DNA of 6,014 nucleotides, from assembly GCA_905192625.1 (NCBI GenBank), contig CAJJLI010000158.1, positions 1 to 6,014 on the forward strand, read 5' to 3'. A program made the position numbers and the translations under genes. The notes under the pieces were generated by a model. It worked only from the letters and a program-made list of their open reading frames with translations, was not told the DNA's origin and made no database searches. The first letter of the stretch is position 1. Each line of letters starts with the position of its first letter. Positions 1 through 5,658 of this stretch are shown piece by piece. This stretch comes from an uncultured Clostridium sp. Lineage in GTDB: Bacteria; Bacillota; Clostridia; Lachnospirales; Lachnospiraceae.

Positions 1-1
1 A

Positions 2-694
2 GCAATTACCAAGAATACAAAAGCTGTTATTGTAAACTCACCAAATAATCCAACTGGTGTTGTATATTCAGAAGAAACGATTATAAATCTTGCTAATATT
101 TTAAATGAAAAGCAAGAAGAGCTAAATACATCCATCTACTTAATATCAGATGAGCCTTATCGAGAGTTAGTTTATGATGGAGTAGAGGTTCCGTACTTAA
201 CAAAATACTATAAAAATACAATTGTAGGATATTCATTTAGTAAGTCATTGTCTTTACCAGGAGAAAGAATTGGATATTTGGTAATACCAGATGAGGTAGA
301 TGATGCAGAGGAAGTGATAGGTGCTGCAAACGTAGCAAATCGTATCTTGGGGTTTGTGAATGCTCCATCGTTGACACAACGTGTTGTAGCAACGTGTATC
401 GATGAAGAAGTAGATGTTGAAGTTTATAATAAGAATCGTGAGCTTTTATACATGGCTTTGCAAAGCTATGGGTTTGAATGTATTAAGCCGCAAGGTGCAT
501 TTTACTTATTTATAAAATGCCTTGAGGAAGACGATGTGGCATTTTCTCAAAGGGCAAAAGAACATAAGTTATTAATTGTCCCAGGATCATCTTTTGGATG
601 TCCAGGGTATTGTAGAATTGCATATTGTGTAGATTATGAGATGATAAAGCGTTCTCTTGATAGTTTTCATAAATTAGCACAAGAGTATAAATAG
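2..694 (+). CDS. PLP-dependent aminotransferase, class I/II (5'-truncated by window edge)
   Basis: Fold-type I aminotransferase that uses pyridoxal phosphate to move an amino group between an amino acid and a 2-oxo acid in the cytoplasm; the substrate cannot be read from the sequence. The frame is open from base 2 to the TAG at 692-694 (230 residues visible), so the N-terminal part of a usual ~400-residue enzyme lies outside. Visible family marks, in order, are NSPNNPTG (near base 37), SDEPYRELVYDG with the cofactor-contacting Asp and Tyr (near base 149), SFSKSLSLPGERIGY with the Schiff-base lysine at 242-244 and the phosphate-binding Arg after it, and CRIAYCV with the likely carboxylate-binding Arg near the C-terminus. 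A start at TTG 248 is not credible, because it falls after the catalytic lysine and would remove half the active site. No hairpin terminator directly follows the stop. It belongs to a different subgroup from the HisC enzyme encoded next. Confidence 0.93.
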   Translation, partial: AITKNTKAVIVNSPNNPTGVVYSEETIINLANILNEKQEELNTSIYLISDEPYRELVYDGVEVPYLTKYYKNTIVGYSFSKSLSLPGERIGYLVIPDEVDDAEEVIGAANVANRILGFVNAPSLTQRVVATCIDEEVDVEVYNKNRELLYMALQSYGFECIKPQGAFYLFIKCLEEDDVAFSQRAKEHKLLIVPGSSFGCPGYCRIAYCVDYEMIKRSLDSFHKLAQEYK

Positions 695-913
695 TAAAAG
701 TAAAAAGAATAGTATAGAAATATAAATAAAAATTATAAATATGAAGTGAAATTTGAAAAGTGGCTTTAAATGATAAGTAAAAGTATAAAGCAACCTAAAA
801 AGTAAGCAAATGGGTAACAAGATACGATAAATATATCATCAACGCTAGGAACTTAAAGAGGAAAATGTAAATAGCAGAAGCAGAATAGTTAAGATAAATG
901 AACAGGAAAGTAT
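695..913. other. A-rich intergenic spacer, no gene seen
   Basis: This is the main part of the 266-base gap between the two aminotransferase genes. It is very A-rich on the + strand. The ATGs in it open only tiny frames (at most 11 codons) without a good ribosome binding site and without runs of His codons. A short 6-bp inverted repeat (GCTTTA 763-768, TAAAGC 786-791) is too weak to call. I see no promoter with both boxes near consensus and no recognisable riboswitch core. It may be the 3' UTR of the upstream gene, a 5' leader of hisC, or both. Confidence 0.5.
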
Positions 914-945
914 AAGCGGATTTTTAGAATCCGCTTTGATTTTTT
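914..945 (+). terminator. Rho-independent terminator immediately upstream of hisC
   Basis: The arms AAGCGGATT (914-922) and AATCCGCTT (928-936) form a perfect 9-bp stem around a 5-nt loop, followed by TGATTTTTT up to 945. The hairpin ends 4 bases before the GGGAGG ribosome binding site of hisC (950-955), so there is no space for a promoter between them. It is either the end of the upstream aminotransferase transcript (about 220 nt after its stop) or a leader terminator controlling hisC. Confidence 0.8.
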
Positions 946-960
946 AGGCGGGAGGCAGTC

Positions 961-2031
961 ATGAGAGCGTGGGAAAGTAATGTTAGAAGAGTTTCTCCTT
1001 ATGTACCTGGAGAGCAACCTAATCTTCCAAATATGATAAAATTAAATACGAATGAAAATCCTTATCCACCGGCACCAGGAATACGAAATCTAGCAAAAGA
1101 AATAGATACTGATTTATTACGACTTTATCCAGATCCAGATTCAAAAGCATTAATAAAAGAATTAGCTGATTTTTTTCAGGTTGAGAAAGACAACGTCTTT
1201 GTTGGTGTTGGTTCAGATGATGTTATTGCTATGGCTTTTTTGACATTTTTTAATTCAAAGAGACCAATTTTGTTTCCGGATATCACCTATTCGTTTTATG
1301 ATGTTTGGGCTAATTTGTATAATATTCCTTATGAAAGACCAGAGCTTGATGAAGAGTTTAGAATCCGAGCAAAGGATTATTACAAAGATAACGGGGGAGT
1401 AGTCATAGCAAACCCAAATGCTCCTACCTCGATTGCAGAAGGAATTGAGGTTATTGAAGATATAGTAATCCATAACCAAGATGTAATTGTAATTATCGAT
1501 GAAGCTTATATTGACTTTGGTGCAGAATCAGCGATTTCTTTAACAAAAAAGCACGATAATTTATTAGTTATTCAAACCTTTTCCAAGTCTAGATCAATGG
1601 CTGGAATGAGAATCGGATATGCAATAGGCAATAAAGATTTAATTCAAGCATTAAACGATGTGAAATCTTCTTATAATTCATATACAATGAATCAACTTTC
1701 AATCGCATTTGGTGTAGAAGCGGTACGTGATAAGAGCTATTTTCATGCGTGCATAGAGAAAATTAAAGAAACAAGAGAAATTGTTAAAGAAGAATTATCG
1801 CGAATAGGATTTACCTTTCCAGATTCGAAAACTAATTTCTTATTTATAACACATAAAGATATTAAGGCAAAAGACTTGTATTTATCATTACGTGAACACG
1901 GTATTTTTGTAAGATACTTTGAAAAACCTCGAATTGATAATTTTTTAAGAGTTACCATAGGAACAAAAGAGGAAATGCAAATATTCATTCAATTTATTAA
2001 GAAATATTGCGAGGATTTCTATAAAGGATAG
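961..2031 (+). CDS. hisC: Histidinol-phosphate aminotransferase (HisC)
   Basis: Cytoplasmic PLP enzyme that interconverts imidazole-acetol phosphate and histidinol phosphate, using glutamate/2-oxoglutarate, in histidine synthesis. The 356 residues match the usual family length. Visible marks are LNTNENPYPP (28-37), a HisC hallmark at the substrate-binding N-terminus; GSDD (84-87) for cofactor phosphate contact; NPNAPTS (151-157); DEAYIDF (180-186); TFSKSRSMAGMRIGY with Schiff-base Lys209 and Arg217; the GIFVRYF segment (Arg318); and FLRVTIGT with carboxylate-binding Arg330. The NPNNPTG motif reads NPNAPTS: as I recall the Ala occurs in other HisC proteins, but the Ser in place of Gly is less usual. 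The ATG is fixed by GGGAGG at 950-955 with a 5-nt gap. No other his gene lies in the window, so it appears to sit outside a his operon. HisC-like enzymes can also act on aromatic amino acids, so the exact substrate is not proved. Confidence 0.9.
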   Translation: MRAWESNVRRVSPYVPGEQPNLPNMIKLNTNENPYPPAPGIRNLAKEIDTDLLRLYPDPDSKALIKELADFFQVEKDNVFVGVGSDDVIAMAFLTFFNSKRPILFPDITYSFYDVWANLYNIPYERPELDEEFRIRAKDYYKDNGGVVIANPNAPTSIAEGIEVIEDIVIHNQDVIVIIDEAYIDFGAESAISLTKKHDNLLVIQTFSKSRSMAGMRIGYAIGNKDLIQALNDVKSSYNSYTMNQLSIAFGVEAVRDKSYFHACIEKIKETREIVKEELSRIGFTFPDSKTNFLFITHKDIKAKDLYLSLREHGIFVRYFEKPRIDNFLRVTIGTKEEMQIFIQFIKKYCEDFYKG

Positions 2032-2102
2032 TGTTTGAATTGTTCAAAAAATTCAGAAGAAATGTTCTAATAAAATATTTTATGGGTATTTGTGGAAAAC
2101 AA

Positions 2103-2131
2103 TAGAAATATCTTTCTAAATCCGTTATAAT
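2103..2131 (+). promoter_or_regulatory. Predicted sigma-A promoter of the receiver gene
   Basis: An exact TATAAT at 2126-2131 lies 17 bp after TAGAAA (2103-2108), which matches 4 of 6 positions of TTGACA. Transcription would start near 2138, giving a leader of about 44 nt before the ATG at 2182. No terminator is evident between hisC and this site, so read-through from hisC may add to expression. Confidence 0.6.
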
Positions 2132-2181
2132 ATGGATGGTGCAAAGCATAAATGTAAATTGCTACTAAAGGAGGAGAGTTC

Positions 2182-2574
2182 ATGAGAATACTTATTGCCG
2201 AAGATGATTTTGCAAGCAGAAAATTCATGCTACGATTTTTAGCAAAGTATGGCGAATGCGATGTCACAGTAGATGGAATGGAAGCTGTTGATGCTTTTAC
2301 TATGGCACTTGAGGTGAATGAGGGTTACGATTTAGTATGCTTAGATATTATGATGCCTATTTTGGATGGATACCAAGCCTTAAAGGCAATCCGTGATATT
2401 GAAAAGGAAAAGGGAATACCTGAATCCATGCAATGCAAAATTATTATGACGACAGCCTTAAGTGAAGGTAGGAATGTTCAAAAAGCTTTTGAATTAGGCT
2501 GTGTTGCATATGCAGGTAAGCCGATTGACCAGCATAAATTTGAGAATGTTTTAAAGAAGTTAGAGTTAATTTAA
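2182..2574 (+). CDS. Stand-alone CheY-like response regulator (receiver domain only)
   Basis: A single receiver domain of 130 residues with no output domain, so it probably signals by phosphorylation-dependent protein contact in the cytoplasm, as CheY does. All core receiver residues are present: acidic pocket Glu7-Asp8-Asp9, phospho-acceptor Asp55 within CLDIMMP, switch Thr91 in MTTA, aromatic Tyr110, and Lys113 followed by Pro114. The loop between helix 3 and strand 4 (about residues 72-85, EKEKGIPESMQC) is rich in charged residues and somewhat long for CheY. The start is well supported by AAAGGAGG at 2167-2174 with a 7-nt gap. There is no histidine kinase, chemotaxis or effector gene beside it, so its partner is unknown. 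It has its own promoter and a hairpin structure after it, which suggests a single-gene transcript. Confidence 0.93.
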   Translation: MRILIAEDDFASRKFMLRFLAKYGECDVTVDGMEAVDAFTMALEVNEGYDLVCLDIMMPILDGYQALKAIRDIEKEKGIPESMQCKIIMTTALSEGRNVQKAFELGCVAYAGKPIDQHKFENVLKKLELI

Positions 2575-2615
2575 ACCGTGCTTGAAATAGAGTGTAAATG
2601 AATAGATAGGATGGG

Positions 2616-2687
2616 AAAACTGTTGAGTTTAAATTCAAGTATATTATCTTTCGATAAATACTTGAATGGATGATCAATGGTTTTTTT
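2616..2687 (+). terminator. Nested hairpin with T-run, probable terminator of the receiver gene
   Basis: An inner stem of ATTCAAGTAT (2633-2642) with ATACTTGAAT (2658-2667) is extended past a bulged A2643 by TTATC/GATAA around a 4-nt TTTC loop. An outer stem pairs AAAACTGTTGA (2616-2626) with TCAATGGTTTT (2674-2684), all 11 positions pairing if two G-U pairs are allowed. The outer arm runs into the T7 tract at 2681-2687. It is AT-rich and not a textbook intrinsic terminator, but it lies 42 bases after the stop and before the independently promoted feo operon. Confidence 0.55.
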
Positions 2688-2817
2688 ATTTGTCTAAATT
2701 TAATTCGGGATAATTTGCATTAGGCACATTCGTTCTTTTGTTTATTCAAATTACGATATAATTAAAGAAAAAGCGTTTAGCACCCGAATCAATTTTTTAC
2801 AATACGGTGAATATGTA
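2688..2817. other. Intergenic DNA upstream of the feo promoter, no gene seen
   Basis: No supported gene. There is an isolated TATAAT at 2757-2762 without a matching -35 box. There is also a distant 7-bp inverted repeat (ATTCGGG 2703-2709, CCCGAAT 2783-2789) followed by a T6 run at 2793-2798. Together these could suggest a small transcript, but no local hairpin sits before the T-run, so I do not call one. Confidence 0.4.
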
Positions 2818-2846
2818 TTGACAGAATGGTATTATGGTATTATAAT
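2818..2846 (+). promoter_or_regulatory. Consensus sigma-A promoter of the feo operon
   Basis: TTGACA (2818-2823) and TATAAT (2841-2846) are both exact consensus hexamers with the optimal 17-bp spacing. Transcription should start near 2853, about 49 nt before the feoA ATG. A promoter this strong fits a gene set held off by a repressor. Confidence 0.93.
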
Positions 2847-2857
2847 TCGCTTGTTAA

Positions 2858-2872
2858 TGATAATTATTATCA
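2858..2872 (+). promoter_or_regulatory. Fur box (iron operator), perfect 7-1-7 palindrome
   Basis: TGATAATTATTATCA is a perfect inverted repeat of 7 bases around one central T and matches the Fur 7-1-7 core (TGATAAT-N-ATTATCA) at every fixed position. Aligned with the classical 19-bp Fur consensus, bases 2853-2871 match 17 of 19. It begins 12 bp downstream of the -10 box, over the predicted start of transcription, so bound Fe2+-Fur should block RNA polymerase. Confidence 0.92.
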
Positions 2873-2901
2873 AATACGATGCAAGAGAAGGTGAGTTAAA
2901 A

Positions 2902-3141
2902 ATGACATTACGAGAATGCAGAGTAGATAAGGACTATGTGGTAAAAGATATGGACCTTGATCAAGCGATTATGATACGTTTAAAAGCGTTAGGATTAACT
3001 GATGGTACGCGTATACATATTTTAAATAAGAAGCGCAGTGGTTCTATTATATTTCATGTTAGAGGTACTAGACTTGCGGTAGGAAGAGATATTGCAGAAT
3101 CAATTCATGTGAAGGACAACGAAAGGAAGTTAGACCGATGA
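2902..3141 (+). CDS. feoA: FeoA, ferrous iron transport protein A
   Basis: Small cytoplasmic SH3-like protein thought to bind and tune the FeoB transporter. From ATG 2902 it has 79 residues, the usual FeoA size. The FeoA signature is visible: RLKALGLTDGTRIHIL (about 26-41), a basic turn (NKKRSG), a strand pair with VRGTRLAVGRDIA, and the final IHV. The frame is open back to a TTG at 2818 and an in-frame ATG at 2857, but the first is the -35 box itself and the second lies in the Fur operator at about +5 with no ribosome binding site. ATG 2902 has AAGGTGA at 2888-2894 with a 7-nt gap. Its TGA overlaps the feoB start as ATGA, which points to translational coupling. Confidence 0.95.
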   Translation: MTLRECRVDKDYVVKDMDLDQAIMIRLKALGLTDGTRIHILNKKRSGSIIFHVRGTRLAVGRDIAESIHVKDNERKLDR

Positions 3142-5189
3142 GAGAGGAATTACAAGTTGGATTTATTGGCAATCCAAATTGTGGGAAAACTACATTATTT
3201 AATGCATACACTGGCGCAAAGTTAAAGGTAGCAAATTGGCCAGGTGTAACCGTTGAAAAAAAAGAAGGGGCAATGAAATACCACAATCATCGATTTAAAT
3301 TAGTTGATTTACCAGGGATATATAGTCTCACCTCTTATACAATGGAAGAAAAATTATCCAGACAGTTTATTCTTGATTCTGAAGTTGATGTTATCGTTGA
3401 TGTTGCCGATGCATCTTGCCTGGAAAGAAACCTATACCTTACTTTACAGTTAATTGAGCTAGGAAAACCAGTAATATTAGCACTTAATATGATGGATATT
3501 GTTGAAGAAAGAGGTATGGAAATTGATTTGCATCGATTGCCAGAAATGCTAGGGATACCATGTATTCCAGTATCAGCAAGAAAACGTACAGGGCTTGATA
3601 TATTAATGCATACCGTTGCTCACCACAAGGAAACATGCAAACCTATGAATATGGAACACCAGCATCCAAATTTACATAGTGATAGTAATCATATGCATGA
3701 GCATCACAATGAACATACAATGGTGTACTCTGATAATATCGAAGATAAAATTGATGAAATCACGGAACGCTTAATGAATGCAGAATTTGAAACAAATAAT
3801 TATCGATGGTACGCAATTAAGTTATTAGAACAAGATGAAGAAATTATGGAAGCATGTAATATTGAATTGCGTGATATTGTAGATAGAAATTATGAAGATG
3901 AAATTATTCAGCAGAAATATGATTTTATAGAAGAAATTATAGAAGAGTGTTTGGTTAATAAGAATAAAAAAGCAGCAGCCACGGACAAAGTAGACAAGAT
4001 ATTTACAAACCAATGGCTGGGCATTCCACTATTTTTAGGAATCATGGGGATTGTATTCTTTTTAACTTTCACCATAGGAGATTTTTTAAAAGGAGGATTT
4101 GAAGTTGGCCTAGAGAAATTCTCTGAAATGTTATTGCATTGGCTCATTTCCTTACAGACCAATGAAGTGCTTATCTCATTGATTATTGATGGAATTGTTG
4201 CTGGAGTTGGTGGTATCTTAACGTTTTTACCAAACATATTTATCTTATTTTTAGCGCTGGCATTTTTAGAGGACAGTGGATACATGTCAAGGGTTGCTTA
4301 TGTTATGGATGGAATCATGGGGCATCTTGGTTTGTCTGGTAGAGCATTTATTCCAATGATTTTAGGATTTGGTTGTACGGTACCGGCAGTAATGGCATCA
4401 AGATCACTAGAAGATATGAAAGATCGTAGAAGAACAATTCTAGTTACACCTTTTATGTCTTGTAGTGCAAGACTTCCTATTTATGTTTTATTCTCACAAA
4501 TGTTCTTTAAAGAGCAAGCTATGCTTGCTGCGTTCTCGATGTATTTGATTGGATTTTTAATTGCAATTGTGGTTGCATATGTAATGAACAAGTTGAGTGC
4601 AAAGGGTGAAATGAAACCATTGTTAATTGAATTACCAGAATATAAAGCTCCAAACCTACGAACCATTATAATTTATGTTTGGGATAAGGTAAAGGATTAC
4701 CTAACGAAAGCAGGAACTACAATCTTTATTGCTTCTATTATCATTTGGTTTATCCTTAATTTTGGCGTAAGTGGAAAAGTTGACGATATGTCACTTAGCT
4801 TTGGTGCAAACATAGGAAAATGGATTACACCGTTTTTAGTACCAGCAGGACTTGGTATGTGGCAAATTGCAGTAGCACTTATCTCAGGACTTGCAGCAAA
4901 AGAGGTCGTTGTTTCAAGTTTTAGTGTGTTATTTGGAATAGCGAATATTAATTCTAGTGGTGGAATGAATAATTTAGTCGAAGTATTGCAAGGTACGGGA
5001 TTTGGAGCTTTGAATGCGTACTCATTCATGATATTTTGTCTACTCTATACACCATGCGTTGCGACCATTGCTGTAGTAAAAAGAGAGTTAAAGTCTGTAA
5101 AATGGACTATTTTTACCGTTTTATTTCAATTAGCAGTTGCTTGGTTGGCAGCAACGCTGGTGTATCAAATAGGTAGCATGTTTTTATAA
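3138..5189 (+). CDS. feoB: FeoB, GTPase-linked ferrous iron transporter
   Basis: Inner-membrane Fe2+ importer with a cytoplasmic N-terminal G domain. The 683 residues suit the family. G-domain motifs: G1 GNPNCGKT (11-18), G2 Thr38 in PGVT, G3 DLPG (57-60), G4 NMMD (117-120), G5 SAR (146-148). A His-rich stretch (162-193, ten His and one Cys) follows, then an acidic helical GDI-like region (about 200-275). The membrane part runs from about 293 to 680 with the two repeated gate motifs: GFGCTVPAVMA around Cys413 with SCSARLPIY (441-449), and the later YTPCVATIAV around Cys640. AAAGGAAG at 3122-3129 supports the start, which overlaps the feoA stop. The Cys-rich gene follows after 24 bases. Control should be through the shared Fur-box promoter. 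Iron as the substrate rests on family, operon and operator together. Confidence 0.97.
   Translation: MREELQVGFIGNPNCGKTTLFNAYTGAKLKVANWPGVTVEKKEGAMKYHNHRFKLVDLPGIYSLTSYTMEEKLSRQFILDSEVDVIVDVADASCLERNLYLTLQLIELGKPVILALNMMDIVEERGMEIDLHRLPEMLGIPCIPVSARKRTGLDILMHTVAHHKETCKPMNMEHQHPNLHSDSNHMHEHHNEHTMVYSDNIEDKIDEITERLMNAEFETNNYRWYAIKLLEQDEEIMEACNIELRDIVDRNYEDEIIQQKYDFIEEIIEECLVNKNKKAAATDKVDKIFTNQWLGIPLFLGIMGIVFFLTFTIGDFLKGGFEVGLEKFSEMLLHWLISLQTNEVLISLIIDGIVAGVGGILTFLPNIFILFLALAFLEDSGYMSRVAYVMDGIMGHLGLSGRAFIPMILGFGCTVPAVMASRSLEDMKDRRRTILVTPFMSCSARLPIYVLFSQMFFKEQAMLAAFSMYLIGFLIAIVVAYVMNKLSAKGEMKPLLIELPEYKAPNLRTIIIYVWDKVKDYLTKAGTTIFIASIIIWFILNFGVSGKVDDMSLSFGANIGKWITPFLVPAGLGMWQIAVALISGLAAKEVVVSSFSVLFGIANINSSGGMNNLVEVLQGTGFGALNAYSFMIFCLLYTPCVATIAVVKRELKSVKWTIFTVLFQLAVAWLAATLVYQIGSMFL
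3621..3716 (+). other. His-rich segment inside FeoB (residues 162-193)
   Basis: Ten histidines (162, 163, 174, 176, 180, 185, 187, 189, 190, 193), one Cys (167) and several Met/Asp/Glu lie in 32 residues between the last G-domain motif and the GDI-like helices. The run MHEHHNEH is the densest part. It is in frame and clearly part of the protein. It looks like a flexible cytoplasmic metal-binding linker; this role is inferred from composition only. Confidence 0.75.
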
Positions 5190-5213
5190 ACATGATTAGA
5201 AAGGATGAGGGCA

Positions 5214-5363
5214 ATGATAGCAACAATCATAATAGGGCTTTTGATCGCATCATACGCTGGTATTGTAATTATTAAAAAGGCGAAAGACATGAAGAATGGT
5301 AAGTTTTGTAGCTGTGGGTGCAGTGACTGCACTTCAAGTTGTCATAAAATAAAAGAAGAATAA
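5214..5363 (+). CDS. FeoB-associated Cys-rich membrane protein
   Basis: A 49-residue protein with one N-terminal membrane span (about residues 2-20, IATIIIGLLIASYAGIVII), a basic stretch (KKAKDMKNGK), then a Cys cluster: Cys32, 34, 36, 39 and 43, i.e. C-x-C-x-C-x2-C-x3-C, followed by His44 and a charged tail. This matches the small proteins often found right after feoB in Firmicutes (Pfam FeoB_associated, as I recall it). The role is unproved; metal binding or assistance to FeoB is likely. The positive-inside rule suggests the Cys cluster faces the cytoplasm. The start is ATG 5214 with AAAGGA about 9 nt upstream; an in-frame ATG at 5205 abuts that site and is unlikely. It is the last gene of the feo operon, 24 bases after feoB and directly before a strong terminator. 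Confidence 0.88.
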   Translation: MIATIIIGLLIASYAGIVIIKKAKDMKNGKFCSCGCSDCTSSCHKIKEE

Positions 5364-5370
5364 ATAATAT

Positions 5371-5433
5371 TAGCTGTTGTAAGTAGCATGTATTTCATTG
5401 CAGTGTGGAATGCTATTTACAACGGCTATTTTT
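5371..5433 (+). terminator. Strong rho-independent terminator of the feo operon
   Basis: Bases 5371-5389 pair with 5410-5428 in an unbroken 19-bp stem (two G-U pairs), with a 20-nt loop that can form a small inner hairpin (near CATTGCAGTG). TTTTT follows at 5429-5433. It starts 7 bases after the stop of the Cys-rich gene and closes the operon. Confidence 0.92.
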
Positions 5434-5524
5434 AGATTTATGAGTAGTTAGTATAAAAGCATAAAAGTGTGGCGTAATGAATAAATTAAGAGGTACTATA
5501 CTGTATTATTACAAGTGAAAATTG

Positions 5525-5544
5525 TTTTTTTCGAAAGAAAAAAG
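5525..5544 (+). other. Small T/A hairpin with GAAA tetraloop upstream of dgt
   Basis: In the 225-base gap before dgt, TTTTTTC (5526-5532) pairs with GAAAAAA (5537-5543) around a GAAA loop, and a T-G pair can extend the base. The rest of the gap holds no gene and no promoter with two good boxes: TATACT (5497-5502) and TATAAA (5590-5595) are -10-like but lack a proper -35. The hairpin's function is unknown. Confidence 0.4.
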
Positions 5545-5658
5545 GATTTCGGCAAGATTTGCAGAATAATAGTAATATAGGTAAGTTTTTATAAAATATT
5601 TTAAGTCTAGCAGGAAGTTTGGAGGGTATCGTAAAACGAAGGGAGATGAGCTGGTAAT

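Noticed and set aside
248..694. A short separate protein starting at TTG 248
   Set aside because: The frame is open without a break from base 2 and carries conserved aminotransferase motifs before 248, so this is the tail of a truncated gene.
695..960. T-box or histidine leader-peptide attenuator before hisC
   Set aside because: No AGGGTGGNACCGCG-like core is present, and none of the small reading frames contains a run of His codons.
2034..2048. TTTGAA-TTG-TTCAAA inverted repeat right after hisC
   Set aside because: Six weak pairs, followed by A-rich rather than T-rich sequence, so not a + strand terminator.
2070..2083. 14-bp palindrome ATAAAATATTTTAT after hisC
   Set aside because: Pure AT with no loop or T-run; expected by chance in DNA of this composition and not a terminator.
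2703..2798. Possible small RNA bounded by ATTCGGG/CCCGAAT and a T6 run
   Set aside because: The arms are 73 bases apart with only 7 pairs, no local hairpin precedes the T-run, and the TATAAT at 2757-2762 has no -35 box.
2818..2901. N-terminal extension of FeoA starting at TTG 2818 or ATG 2857
   Set aside because: TTG 2818 is the -35 box and ATG 2857 lies in the Fur operator near the transcription start without a ribosome binding site; ATG 2902 has both a good site and the normal family length.
1255..5029. Reverse-strand reading frames opposite hisC, feoA and feoB
   Set aside because: They are shadows of strongly supported + strand genes, with low-complexity translations and no family motifs.
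5478..5519. 13-codon reading frame between the feo terminator and dgt
   Set aside because: No ribosome binding site, no recognisable features, and too short to support.
5526..5536. Spo0A-box-like TTTTCGAA before dgt
   Set aside because: It lacks the G of the TGNCGAA core and is explained by the T/A hairpin.
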